Assembly: GCF_944393015.1 (NCBI RefSeq)
Contig: NZ_CALXYQ010000009.1
Span: 1-64,000 of the forward strand
Direction of reading: 5' to 3'
Length of the DNA stretch: 64,000 nt
Source: an uncultured Brachyspira sp.
Lineage (GTDB): Bacteria > Spirochaetota > Brachyspiria > Brachyspirales > Brachyspiraceae
This document shows, piece by piece, positions 53,489 to 61,912 of the stretch. The notes beneath the pieces are model-generated. The model was given only the letters and a program-made list of their open reading frames with translations, did not search any database and had not been told where the DNA came from. A program made the position numbers and the translations under genes. Each line of letters starts with the position of its first letter. The first letter of the stretch is position 1.

Positions 53489-54115
53489 TTAATCGTCCCA
53501 TTTTTGACCTAATAACTGACCGTTATTATCAACATATAATTCCATCATATTGTTTAATTTTATTTCAAATATAGTGAACTGTTTTTCTATTTTCACTATA
53601 GCAGCATTAGGATAAGTTCTTTTTATTGTATTCATAACATTAGCAGGCAATATAGTAGCAGGCATATTTCCATAGCATTTAACTTCTTTCCAATCACCAT
53701 TAGGGAAGAAATCTATTTGAGTTCCATTTTCTAAATATACTTCTATATCTTCCCAATCTCTTTCAATGAAAGTAACTTTTATATTAGGGAAATGCTGTTT
53801 TATAAAGTTCTGAGCATTCTGAGGTATAGAAGATAATTGAACTCCATATCCATATTGCTGCTGACCACCTTGCTGAGCATAAGGATCCTGTGCAGGAGGC
53901 TGAGCATAAGGGTCTTGATAACCACCTTGACTGCCTTGCTGTCCATAAGGATCCTGATATCCTCCTTGACCGCCTTGCTGTCCATAAGGGTCTTGGTATC
54001 CACCTTGTCCGCCGCCTTGATTATTATTATCATAATATCCGTCATATTGAGCAAACAATGAACCTGTAAGCATCGCTGAAACAAAAAGTATAAATAAAGC
54101 TTTTTTTATAGTCAT
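53489..54115 (-). CDS. Exported protein with Gln/Gly/Tyr-rich repeats and PepSY-like domains
   Basis: About 208 residues. The ATG at 54115 (GGAG 8 bases upstream) gives the signal IKKALFILFVSAMLTGSLFA. Residues 28-95 are four to five imperfect repeats of DPYGQQGGQGGYQ type, low-complexity and probably disordered. Two PepSY-like units follow (SSIPQNAQNFIKQHFPNIKV and MNTIKRTYPNAAIVKIEKQF), ending LNNMMELYVDNNGQLLGQKW, almost the same as the small protein downstream. The 39-base repeats could vary in number. A perfect promoter lies just upstream. Function unknown; likely periplasmic. Confidence 0.85.
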   Translation of the reverse strand: MTIKKALFILFVSAMLTGSLFAQYDGYYDNNNQGGGQGGYQDPYGQQGGQGGYQDPYGQQGSQGGYQDPYAQPPAQDPYAQQGGQQQYGYGVQLSSIPQNAQNFIKQHFPNIKVTFIERDWEDIEVYLENGTQIDFFPNGDWKEVKCYGNMPATILPANVMNTIKRTYPNAAIVKIEKQFTIFEIKLNNMMELYVDNNGQLLGQKWDD

Positions 54116-54182
54116 AAAAATTCTCCTGTTTTTTATTTTGTAAAGACAATTTAGTAACAAGTAAATTATCTTTACATTTAGC

Positions 54183-54211
54183 ATTATAGTACAATTTTAT
54201 AATTATGTCAA
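54183..54211 (-). promoter_or_regulatory. Consensus sigma-70 promoter for the PepSY-like genes
   Basis: Minus strand TTGACA (54206-54211), 17-base spacer, TATAAT (54183-54188). Both hexamers are perfect, so expression should be strong. Confidence 0.8.
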
Positions 54212-54646
54212 TTAATTTTACTAGTTTTTTACTAAAAATTTACATTTTTTTTAAAATTATATTAGCTTTTTATGTTAGACTTGTTTTAAAAATATTTAAA
54301 AAAATCATATTCAGAATTGTTTTAATATTAAATTATAAAAATGAGTCATTATAAGTTTTATAAAGAATTATTTTTAATGTATAAAAATCTTTTTTCTTAC
54401 ATACACTTATGTACTCTTAATCATAAATAAATTATTGCTTACTGCTAAGTCAAAATTTATATAATAATACCTAAATATTCATTAATTTTGAAACATATAC
54501 AAAGTTTTTATTTTTAAAAAATTTTATATCATTATAAGAAAACAGTTTTAAATCAATAGTCTAATTACAGACATTTATTTATTGATTATATAATTTTAAT
54601 AATATCAATCAAATTAAAAAAGAAATATTTCTATATATAAAAATTC
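54212..54646. other. 435-bp A+T-rich intergenic stretch
   Basis: Divergent gap between the PepSY-like genes and asd. Apart from A+T runs I see no ORF, hairpin with T-run, or known repeat box. Confidence 0.5.
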
Positions 54647-54675
54647 TTGATTTTAATATATTATTAATATATAAT
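54647..54675 (+). promoter_or_regulatory. Promoter for asd
   Basis: TTGATT at 54647-54652, 17-base spacer, TATAAT at 54670-54675. Confidence 0.7.
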
Positions 54676-54716
54676 TGCAGGAACAAAAAATAAAAAATAA
54701 TTAATGGTACACTATT

Positions 54717-55829
54717 ATGAAAAAAGTAAATTTATGTTTATTAGGGGCTTCCGGTGCTGTAGGTCAGGAAATGCTTAAAGTATTGGAAGAAAGAAAATTC
54801 CCAATCAATGAGTTAAGACTTCTTGGAAATAGAGAAGCAGGAAAAAAAGTAAAATTCAACGGAAAAGAATACACAATCGAAAAGACAACTAAAGATTCAT
54901 TCAAAGATATGGACATAACATTGGTTGCTGTAGGAGCTGATTTAAGTAAGAAATTAAGTCCGTTAGCTGTAAAAGCTGGAAGTATAGTTGTAGATAACAG
55001 CAGTGCTTTCAGAATGGACAAAAATGTTCCTTTAGTAGTTCCTGAAGTTAATCCTGAAGATGTTAAGCTTCATAAAGGAATAATAGCTAATCCTAACTGC
55101 TCTACAATAATAGCTTTAGTTGCATTAGCTCCGCTTCATAAATTCGGAAAGATAAAAAGAATCATAGCTTCTACTTATCAGGCTGTTTCCGGTGCTGGTA
55201 AAGAAGGTATGGAAGAATTAGAGCAGCAGATAAAAGATTATGTTGCAGGAAAAAAACTTAAAAATAGTACTTTCAAATATCAAATACTTCACAATTTAAT
55301 TCCTCATATTGATTCTTTCGATAAGAATGGATACACTAAAGAAGAATTAAAAATGACTAATGAAGGAAGAAAAATTCTTCATGCACCTGATATGCAGATA
55401 AGCTGTACTTGTGTAAGAGTTCCTGTTATAAGAAGCCATAGCGAATCTATCACAATAGAAACTGAGAAAAAAATCACTGCTAAAAAAGCTAAGGAATTAT
55501 TATCTAAAGCAAAAGGAGTAAAAATAGTTGATGATCCTGCTAAGTTTAAATATCCTATGCCTTTAGATACTTCTAATCAGGACAATATATATGTTGGAAG
55601 AATAAGAGAAGATATCAGTGCTAAAAATTCATTGGTATTCTGGTGTGCAGGAGACCAAATAAGAAAAGGTGCTGCTACAAATGCTGTACAAATAGCTGAA
55701 CTTCTTTTACCTGAATTAGAAAAAAAATCTGATGATAATTCTGTGGAAAAGAAAACAACAGAAAAGAAAGCAGCAGCAGAAAAAAAACCTGCTAGAAAAC
55801 CATGTGTAAGAAAATCAACAAAGAAATAA
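54717..55829 (+). CDS. asd: Aspartate-semialdehyde dehydrogenase
   Basis: A 370-residue NADPH enzyme making aspartate semialdehyde for lysine, threonine, methionine and diaminopimelate. Seen: LLGASGAVGQEMLKVLEER at the start, VVDNSSAFRMD, the catalytic Cys in NPNCSTIIALVALAPLH, YQAVSGAGKEGMEELEQQ, and SCTCVRVPVIRSHSESITIE. The core ends near 335 as usual; a tail of about 35 residues follows, very rich in Lys and Ala (EKKTTEKKAAAEKKPARK), similar to histone-like tails. That extension is unusual and could bind nucleic acid or simply be a tolerated addition. Confidence 0.96.
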   Translation: MKKVNLCLLGASGAVGQEMLKVLEERKFPINELRLLGNREAGKKVKFNGKEYTIEKTTKDSFKDMDITLVAVGADLSKKLSPLAVKAGSIVVDNSSAFRMDKNVPLVVPEVNPEDVKLHKGIIANPNCSTIIALVALAPLHKFGKIKRIIASTYQAVSGAGKEGMEELEQQIKDYVAGKKLKNSTFKYQILHNLIPHIDSFDKNGYTKEELKMTNEGRKILHAPDMQISCTCVRVPVIRSHSESITIETEKKITAKKAKELLSKAKGVKIVDDPAKFKYPMPLDTSNQDNIYVGRIREDISAKNSLVFWCAGDQIRKGAATNAVQIAELLLPELEKKSDDNSVEKKTTEKKAAAEKKPARKPCVRKSTKK

Positions 55830-55855
55830 TGATTTAAGTAAAATATAAAACAAAT

Positions 55856-55889
55856 AAGAGGTTCTATATTATTATAGACCTCTTTTTTA
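55856..55889 (+). terminator. Terminator after asd
   Basis: AAGAGGT at 55856-55862 pairs with ACCTCTT at 55878-55884, extended by CTATA / TATAG across a one-base bulge, followed by T6. Confidence 0.85.
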
Positions 55890-55967
55890 TTGCAACAAAT
55901 TAATTATTTATAATTAATTTGTTATTTTAGTATTTTCATTGATTGGTTTTTATTATTTTCTTGATTT

Positions 55968-56230
55968 TAGTATATACTAAAAATTTTTAACTTTGTCAAC
56001 TATTTGCCATAGGGGCTTTCCGCACGGTACTGCAAATTATTATGGATAGCTAACTATACGTGCGGCTGATTACTTATTATTGTGTAAAAATCAATAATTT
56101 ATATTACATATAAAACATATTTAGCCAATATAAAATAATATTTTATATTATAAAAAATATTATTTACATTCATAAAAAAGCAAAAATTGACAAAATGTAA
56201 TTGTTTAGGTATATACTGAAAATTTTTAGT
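55968..56230. repeat. 263-bp dispersed repeat, copy B (partner at 38892-39148)
   Basis: Starts TAGTATATACTAAAAATTTT like copy A and ends GTATATACTGAAAATTTT followed by TAGTATA, so the inverted termini are more complete here. The inner CCGCACG (56020-56026) and CGTGCGG (56059-56065) face each other 32 bases apart. Identity with copy A is high across most of its length. No ORF. It ends 6 bases before the stop codon of the small FeoB-associated-type gene. Confidence 0.8.
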
Positions 56231-56235
56231 ATATT

Positions 56236-56394
56236 TCAAATTAATTTTCTATGCTTATTTTGGCAATTGCAATTTTTACAATCGCATGAACATTTATTAT
56301 TATGATTATTTAATTTATTTATGTTTTTTACTGCCTGAGTTATTAAAAAAATTAATGCTGCTACTACTATAAATGCTACTATGACTATATCCAT
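56236..56394 (-). CDS. FeoB-associated Cys-rich membrane protein (small, 52 residues)
   Basis: ATG at 56394 opens 52 codons: MDIVIVAFIVVAALIFLITQ is a single membrane helix, then AVKNINKLNNHNNK and a cysteine cluster CSCDCKNCNC before HRKLI. One N-terminal helix plus a C-terminal Cys cluster is the pattern of the FeoB-associated family, usually the last gene of a feoAB operon. AAAGGA precedes the ATG at a good distance and a promoter with a palindromic operator lies upstream, so this is a real gene despite its size. No feoA or feoB is nearby. It may handle Fe(II) at the membrane. Confidence 0.85.
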   Translation of the reverse strand: MDIVIVAFIVVAALIFLITQAVKNINKLNNHNNKCSCDCKNCNCQNKHRKLI

Positions 56395-56414
56395 AACATT
56401 CCTTTATACATTTG

Positions 56415-56430
56415 TTTGTATTAATACAAA
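56415..56430 (-). promoter_or_regulatory. 16-bp perfect palindrome, likely operator
   Basis: TTTGTATTAATACAAA is a perfect palindrome just downstream of the expected transcription start of the small Cys-rich gene. Its position fits repression by a dimeric regulator, plausibly metal-responsive (Fur- or DtxR-like), but it does not match a Fur box I know. Confidence 0.55.
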
Positions 56431-56442
56431 ATATGTTTTAAT

Positions 56443-56470
56443 ATTCTAACAAATTTTATACAATAGTCAA
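56443..56470 (-). promoter_or_regulatory. Promoter of the FeoB-associated-type gene
   Basis: Minus strand TTGACT (56465-56470), 16-base spacer, TAGAAT (56443-56448). Confidence 0.6.
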
Positions 56471-56505
56471 TATACCTATAAAAATAATATAATAAAATAT
56501 ATAAA

Positions 56506-56537
56506 AAAACAGAGAGATATAAAAATCCCTCTGTTTT
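56506..56537 (-). terminator. Terminator after the purine permease gene
   Basis: AAAACAGAGAGAT at 56506-56518 and ATCCCTCTGTTTT at 56525-56537 form a 13-base stem with one mismatch and terminal A/T runs. Confidence 0.8.
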
Positions 56538-56566
56538 AATACTCACATTGATCAATTAAATATTAA

Positions 56567-57877
56567 TTATCCTAAATGCTTCTGTATTATAGGCATAAGT
56601 ATTTTAATTAAAAGAAGTGCTGATAATATCCAAGTTAATAATGATATATCTCTATTTTTACCAGAAACGAATTTTAATATAGTAAATGATAATACTCCGA
56701 AAGTTATACCTTCAGCTATACTATAAGCGAAAGGCATAAATATTATACATATAAAAGCAGGAATTGCCTCTGTATAATCATTGAAATTAATCTCTAATAT
56801 AGGAGTCATCATGAATAATCCAACTATAATCAAAGCAGGTGCAGTAGCAGCAGAAGGTATAGCTAAAAATATATGTGATAAGAATAATGAAACAGCAAAT
56901 AATATAGCAACAACAAGTGAAGTTAAACCTGTTTTACCGCCTTCAGCAACACCTGATGCACTTTCTACATAAGTAGTAACAGTAGAAGTACCTAAGCATG
57001 CACCTACAACTGTTCCAACAGCATCAGCAAATAAAGCCTGTTTACATCTAGGAACTTCCCCATTTTTTGTAAGCATATCTGCTTTAGTACATACTCCAAC
57101 TAATGTACCTACTGTATCAAATATATCAACAAAAAGGAAAGTAAATAATACTATAAACATATTAGGAGTAAGTATATTGCTGAAATCAAGTTTGAAAGCT
57201 ATAGGTTCTAATGAAGGAGGTATAAAGCTAGCATCAGGAGACATTTTTGTAAGTCCCATAGGAATACCGATTATTGCTGTAATAAATATACCTAAAAGTA
57301 TTGCACCTTTTACATTATATGCTAATAAAATTGCTGTTATAAGGAGTCCTATAATAGCAAGTAATGCACTGCCTGAAGTGATGTTGCCTAGTCCAAGTAA
57401 AGTAGCATCATTATTAACTATAATTTTAGAATTTTGAAGCCCTATAAAAGCTATGAATAATCCTATACCTACTGAAATAGCTCTTTTCATATTAACAGGT
57501 ATACTATTAACTATAGCCTCTCTTACATTAAAAATAGTAAGAACAACAAATATAATACCTTCTATAAATACGGCTGTTAAAGCAGTTTGCCAGCTATAGC
57601 CCATACCCAATACTACAGTATAAGCAAAGAAAGCATTAAGTCCCATACCAGGTGCTAAAGCAAAAGGAAGATTAGCAAGTAAAGACATTATCAAAGTTGC
57701 TATTATTGCAGATACTACTGTAGCTGTAAATACTGCTCCTTTGTCCATACCTGTGGCACCAAGTACATCAGGGTTTACTGCTAGTATATAAGCCATTGTC
57801 ATGAAAGTAGTAAAGCCGGCTATTACCTCTGTTTTTACATTAGTACCATATTCTTTTAACTTGAAAAATTTGTCCAT
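56567..57877 (-). CDS. Purine (adenine/guanine/hypoxanthine) permease, NCS2/AzgA type
   Basis: A 436-residue inner-membrane transporter with about 12-14 membrane segments. Family marks: VIAGFTTFMTMAYILAVNPD, ALAPGMGLNAFFAYTVVLGM, KRAISVGIGLFIAFIGLQNS, the FVDIFDTVGTLVGV and AVGTVVGACLGTSTVTTYVE blocks with ESASGVAEGGKTGLT. These match AzgA-like hypoxanthine/guanine/adenine permeases rather than uracil ones. It allows salvage of purines from the gut. Monocistronic, with its own terminator. A 285-bp gap upstream shows nothing. Confidence 0.94.
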   Translation of the reverse strand: MDKFFKLKEYGTNVKTEVIAGFTTFMTMAYILAVNPDVLGATGMDKGAVFTATVVSAIIATLIMSLLANLPFALAPGMGLNAFFAYTVVLGMGYSWQTALTAVFIEGIIFVVLTIFNVREAIVNSIPVNMKRAISVGIGLFIAFIGLQNSKIIVNNDATLLGLGNITSGSALLAIIGLLITAILLAYNVKGAILLGIFITAIIGIPMGLTKMSPDASFIPPSLEPIAFKLDFSNILTPNMFIVLFTFLFVDIFDTVGTLVGVCTKADMLTKNGEVPRCKQALFADAVGTVVGACLGTSTVTTYVESASGVAEGGKTGLTSLVVAILFAVSLFLSHIFLAIPSAATAPALIIVGLFMMTPILEINFNDYTEAIPAFICIIFMPFAYSIAEGITFGVLSFTILKFVSGKNRDISLLTWILSALLLIKILMPIIQKHLG

Positions 57878-58086
57878 AAAATATATTCCTTATAACAGTT
57901 TTTTCTTCATAACTATTTTTAATTATGAAAGCTATAATATATATGAGATTATAATTTTTGCAATATTTTTTTATTTATAAATACAGATTAAATCCTAATT
58001 AAGAATAAAGAAATAAAAAATGAAATTCTAAAAATTTGAAAAGCAGTATTATAATTAATTAAATAAGAAATTTAAATTTAATATAA

Positions 58087-58130
58087 AAAAACATATACGC
58101 ATAAATATAATTTATTTGCATATATGTTTT
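58087..58130 (-). terminator. Hairpin terminator downstream of the 58163 lipoprotein gene
   Basis: AAAACATATA near 58087 pairs with TATATGTTTT ending 58130, with further pairing GCATAAATA / TTTATTTGC inside; on the minus strand a T7 run follows. Confidence 0.7.
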
Positions 58131-58162
58131 GTATTTTTCGCAGTATTAATTATAATTTTTTA

Positions 58163-58579
58163 TTATTCTATTTTTGTCAAATCATAATCATTCATTTCAC
58201 CAGTACTAGAATTATTTTCTAGTAATTTTCCGCCTGATATTTCACTATCACTATTAAATTGTATTGTGTATGTAGTACTTTCTAATACAAAAGAAAATTC
58301 TGTAGCTGTAGAATAAATATCTTTTGAAATATTTATTTTCTTATCCTCAGTTATTACCGGTTTTCCGCTAGACTTTTCCAAATAAATTATATTTGCTTGA
58401 TCATCAAGTTTAAACATTATTCTAATTCTGAAAGTTTCTCGAATTGCAATACCTTCATAGGTTCCCTTTCTTTGAGAAATAGTTATTATATTACTACTAG
58501 GATTAGTTACTATATCACCGCAGCTTAAAATAAAAACAGACACAATTAAAATTATAATTTTATTAATATGTTTAGTCAT
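58163..58579 (-). CDS. Hypothetical lipoprotein
   Basis: A 138-residue protein with signal NKIIILIVSVFILSCGDI (lipobox LSC). The mature part is beta-rich: QRKGTYEGIAIRETFRIRIM, EFSFVLESTTYTIQFNSDSE, ISGGKLLENNSSTGEMNDYD. Layout (short N-terminal linker, GTYEG motif, small barrel-like domain) recalls the lipoprotein at 30841. Family not assigned. The ribosome site is weak. Such short lipoproteins are numerous in Brachyspira. Confidence 0.7.
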   Translation of the reverse strand: MTKHINKIIILIVSVFILSCGDIVTNPSSNIITISQRKGTYEGIAIRETFRIRIMFKLDDQANIIYLEKSSGKPVITEDKKINISKDIYSTATEFSFVLESTTYTIQFNSDSEISGGKLLENNSSTGEMNDYDLTKIE

Positions 58580-58750
58580 TTTTCTATTCTTTTATTAATA
58601 TTGTAAACACAAGTTATCTACAATAATTATTACAGCTTAATACTTATTGTAAAATAGCAAATGTTTTTTGATTTTATATTTCTTTTATTCTATAAAAAAT
58701 AATGAATTGTCAAGATTACTTGAAGAACAATAAAAAATATAATACTATTA

Positions 58751-58867
58751 CCCATGCTAAGCAAAACAAAAAATATAATCAATATTAAAATTATACTTTC
58801 AATAAAAAACAATATTGTATAAAACATGCGTTAATCAAAGCTATAAATTTAAAAAAACTTGGGCGGG
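58751..58867. repeat. Palindromic repeat: variant core and start of right arm
   Basis: CCCATG at 58751-58756 and CATGCG at 58825-58830 bound an 80-base core of the variant type (CATG instead of CACG/CGTG, one mismatch in the pair), then CTTGGGCGGG ending 58867. The right arm is cut short. The 100 bases up to the right box closely match 59944-60060, so the gene 58998-59930 is flanked by direct repeats. The gap 58580-58997 holds nothing else. Confidence 0.7.
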
Positions 58868-58997
58868 CATGCTTTTTCTAACTAATCAGAAAAAATATTT
58901 TAAATAAACTTTTCAACAAAAAACGATAAATATAAATAGATTGGAGTAAAAATAAAATTAAAAAATAATATTTTATTAACTATAAGGAAATATATTT

Positions 58998-59930
58998 ATG
59001 AAGAAAAATAATGTATACAGAAATGAAAAAATAGAAGGAAGAAGTTTTTTCGGTATTATTAAAAATAATTCTTATTTTCTTTCTAATTTAGCAATTTATG
59101 AAGATGGTATAGTTAGTGCTTGGTCTAAATTTGATATTTATCAGTTTGAAAAAGCATTGGAGAGAAAATGGGTTGTATCATTTACAGAAGATAATGAAAA
59201 ATTAGATATTCATGGTATAGGTGATTTTAAAATTTTAGAATCACAGTGGTTTCATAAAGATGATTATTATGAATACATTAAAAGCATATTAAAAGAAATG
59301 AATCCTAAAATGCAGAATATTTATAAAACCACTCAGAGAGAGATAGAAAAATGGGAAAAATTAAAAGTATCATTTATGGCTAATCCTATTGATTTTAAAA
59401 TGAAAGGACAATTCGGGTATGATTTATCCGACGGTAAAAGTTATTTTATATTCAGAAAATCTTCTAATTACTCATCCAGCAAAGAAATATTTTTAACCTG
59501 CTATACCATTTATGATGATGAAACAATATCCATATATAATGATGATAATATATATAATTTTGATGATATAAAAAAGATGTTTGATAAAAATGAACTACTT
59601 TTATATCCTAAAGAAGATGATACCATAATAATAGAGAATCTTTCCAAACTTAAATTAAAACCATCTATAAAATACACAAATAAAAAAGAAAAATTAAAAG
59701 AGATAGAAGAAAATATAAAAGAGATTTCAGGTAAAGAAAATGCTTTTGATTATGCAATAAAATGCTACCATGATTATCTTGTATATCCTTCAGATGATAA
59801 TAGAGAATTATTAAAAGATGCTTATGAGAAAGTACCTGAACATGAAAGAATGTTTTTAGGTGATATGGACAATAAAGATACTGATTTTAGAAGAATAATA
59901 TATACTCCTAATATAAAAAGAGAAGTATGA
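58998..59930 (+). CDS. Hypothetical protein with duplicated domain
   Basis: A 310-residue soluble protein without signal peptide. Two related halves are visible: SFFGIIKNNSYFLSNLAIYE with DGIVSAWSKFDIYQFEKALE in the first, and SYFIFRKSSNYSSSKEIFLT with YTIYDDETISIYNDDNIYNF in the second, each a strand-turn-strand unit followed by a helix of KxFEKxxLxRKW type. The C-terminal 80 residues are helical and acidic. Similar duplicated proteins occur next to immunity-like genes in gut bacteria, but I cannot name the family. It is flanked by copies of the variant palindromic repeat. Confidence 0.65.
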   Translation: MKKNNVYRNEKIEGRSFFGIIKNNSYFLSNLAIYEDGIVSAWSKFDIYQFEKALERKWVVSFTEDNEKLDIHGIGDFKILESQWFHKDDYYEYIKSILKEMNPKMQNIYKTTQREIEKWEKLKVSFMANPIDFKMKGQFGYDLSDGKSYFIFRKSSNYSSSKEIFLTCYTIYDDETISIYNDDNIYNFDDIKKMFDKNELLLYPKEDDTIIIENLSKLKLKPSIKYTNKKEKLKEIEENIKEISGKENAFDYAIKCYHDYLVYPSDDNRELLKDAYEKVPEHERMFLGDMDNKDTDFRRIIYTPNIKREV

Positions 59931-59942
59931 GATTTATTATCT

Positions 59943-60366
59943 CGCATGTTAATAAAAACAAAAAATATAAAAAAATTAAAATTACACTTAAAATAAAAAA
60001 CAATATTATATAAAACATGCGTTAAGTAAATCTATAAATTTAAAAAATCTTGGGCGGGCATCTTTTTTTCTTAATTAAGCAAAAAATTTAAATAAAATAT
60101 TATATTACAAAATAGATAATAAACCTAAAGGGCGGGGTATGTAATTTAAGTTTTAAAATTTAATTACAACCCCACCCTCTATATTTTAAATATTAATCTG
60201 CAATATAAATTTTTATTTTCTTGCTGCCAAATTAGAATTTGTTAGCACCCACCCAAGCAGATATTTAAATTTATAGCATATACAACGCACGATTAACTAA
60301 ACTTAAATATTATAAAAAATTCATAATTATAATTTTTATTATATTAAAAATTCAGTTCACCGTGCG
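59943..60366. repeat. Palindromic repeat: variant core, right arm, left arm, standard core
   Basis: CGCATG at 59943-59948 faces CATGCG at 60016-60021 (79-base core with a compensated base change), then GGGCGGG at 60052-60058, GGGCGGGG at 60130-60137, CCCCACCC at 60170-60177, CCCACCC at 60248 (followed by AAGC), CGCACG at 60286-60291 and CGTGCG at 60361-60366. The right/left junction forms a hairpin at 60130-60177. It ends 9 bases before the creD stop codon. Confidence 0.85.
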
Positions 60367-60375
60367 GGAATTCTT

Positions 60376-61755
60376 TTAGTTATTCTCACCATACCAATCA
60401 ACATTGCGAGTGAAGTACATAGCAAGAGCAATAACAGCAAATAACCCTAAAGTTCCCATAAGCAATGCATAATCAGTAAGCTGAAGTATTCCAAATAAGA
60501 ATATGTATATCAAAGCCTCTACAATAGCCATTGAAATAGTGTACTTCGGAGATTTTATAATGTAGCCTATATATATTGAAGTTAAAGCCGTTACCATCAA
60601 TGCACTTATAAAATAACTAATGTTGAAGTTTATGTGCTCTGATATAGCTAAAAGTAGTAGGTAGAATATTGCATTAGCTATACCTATTAATATATATTGA
60701 ACAGGGTGTATTCTTTTCTTTGAAAGTACTTCGCATAAAAATAATACAAAAAACGGAATGAATATAAATAATATTGCATACTTCACGCTTCTTGATGTTT
60801 TCTGATAATTATCATTGAGAAGTAGAAAAGATATTAAAACATTGTTTGATGATCTATTAACATTTTGATCGGCAGTGAAGTATTGAGTATCATCAATATT
60901 ATCTGCTCTATTTGCATTTTCATCGCTAGTCCAATACTTAGTAAATGCTGTATTAAAACTGGCTATATTCCACTCGGCATTGAATCCCTCATTATTAACT
61001 TCTCTCTTTGTAGGTAAAAATCCTCCTGTAAAACTAGGGTCTTTCCATTTTGAAGATATTTTAAAAGTGTTTTCAGAAGCTAATGGAGTTATCATAAGAG
61101 AGTTTCCTCCTTGAATGTCCATTGTAATATTAAAATCAAAACCATTTAATATTCTATCTCTTGAAATGGTATAGAAGAATTTATTATTAAACATATTTAA
61201 AGCTATACTAATATTTTTCTCATAATATTTAAGTTCTTCATTTTCATTAACTAATATAGTAGGAAGCTTCATAAGATTCTTTTTATTTCCTATTCCTAAT
61301 ATAATCATAGCCTCATCATAAAGTATAGTATCATTATTTTCATCTAAATTATATATTTCAGCATTGTACTTATCGAATCTTCCTGTAATATTTAATTTAG
61401 AATTGAATATAGGTGCTTTAAATATTCCTCTATTTAAACTTGAAACTTCAACATCGCCCGTAACATTATATTCATTAGGCATATAAAAAATATATTTTCT
61501 TATATAGCTTATCTCTTTAGTTTCGCTGTCAATAACCCTAGTTAAATAAGGTATTGCAACAACTATACCTTGTATATTGGCACTGCTTCCCACAGGCTCT
61601 ATTATAGAAGATACAGCCTCTCTTTGATAACTGATTCTATCTCTTACAACACTGTTTATAAAAGACATAGGTATCAAAAGCAAAAGACCTAATATCACTA
61701 TTATAAGTATTTTAAAACCTAAAGTTTTTGTTATCTCATTAAAATTTTTTATCAT
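60376..61755 (-). CDS. creD: Inner membrane protein CreD
   Basis: A 459-residue inner-membrane protein. One N-terminal membrane segment (GFKILIIVILGLLLLIPMSF) is followed by a large extracytoplasmic domain with RISYQREAVSSIIEPVGSSA and QGIVVAIPYLTR, then six C-terminal membrane segments (YAILFIFIPFFVLFLCEVLS, HPVQYILIGIANAIFYLLLL). These match CreD, linked to envelope stress, colicin tolerance and beta-lactam response in Enterobacteria. No creBC two-component genes are adjacent. Length is normal. Confidence 0.92.
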   Translation of the reverse strand: MIKNFNEITKTLGFKILIIVILGLLLLIPMSFINSVVRDRISYQREAVSSIIEPVGSSANIQGIVVAIPYLTRVIDSETKEISYIRKYIFYMPNEYNVTGDVEVSSLNRGIFKAPIFNSKLNITGRFDKYNAEIYNLDENNDTILYDEAMIILGIGNKKNLMKLPTILVNENEELKYYEKNISIALNMFNNKFFYTISRDRILNGFDFNITMDIQGGNSLMITPLASENTFKISSKWKDPSFTGGFLPTKREVNNEGFNAEWNIASFNTAFTKYWTSDENANRADNIDDTQYFTADQNVNRSSNNVLISFLLLNDNYQKTSRSVKYAILFIFIPFFVLFLCEVLSKKRIHPVQYILIGIANAIFYLLLLAISEHINFNISYFISALMVTALTSIYIGYIIKSPKYTISMAIVEALIYIFLFGILQLTDYALLMGTLGLFAVIALAMYFTRNVDWYGENN

Positions 61756-61912
61756 TATATTTACCCCATAAAAAGTTATTTTCTAAAAATTTTGTTTGAT
61801 ATAAAAAACCATAATACCATAAATAGGTAATAAAAAATAGTAATAATAAAAATATATTAAAAAATTATTATATAATATGATTTGTAGTATAATAGGTAGA
61901 ATAATTTAAATA

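Noticed and set aside
53837-54061. Plus-strand and minus-strand alternative frames over the Gln/Gly repeat region
   Set aside because: Low-complexity repeats stay open in several frames; only the frame with signal peptide and PepSY-like domains makes sense.
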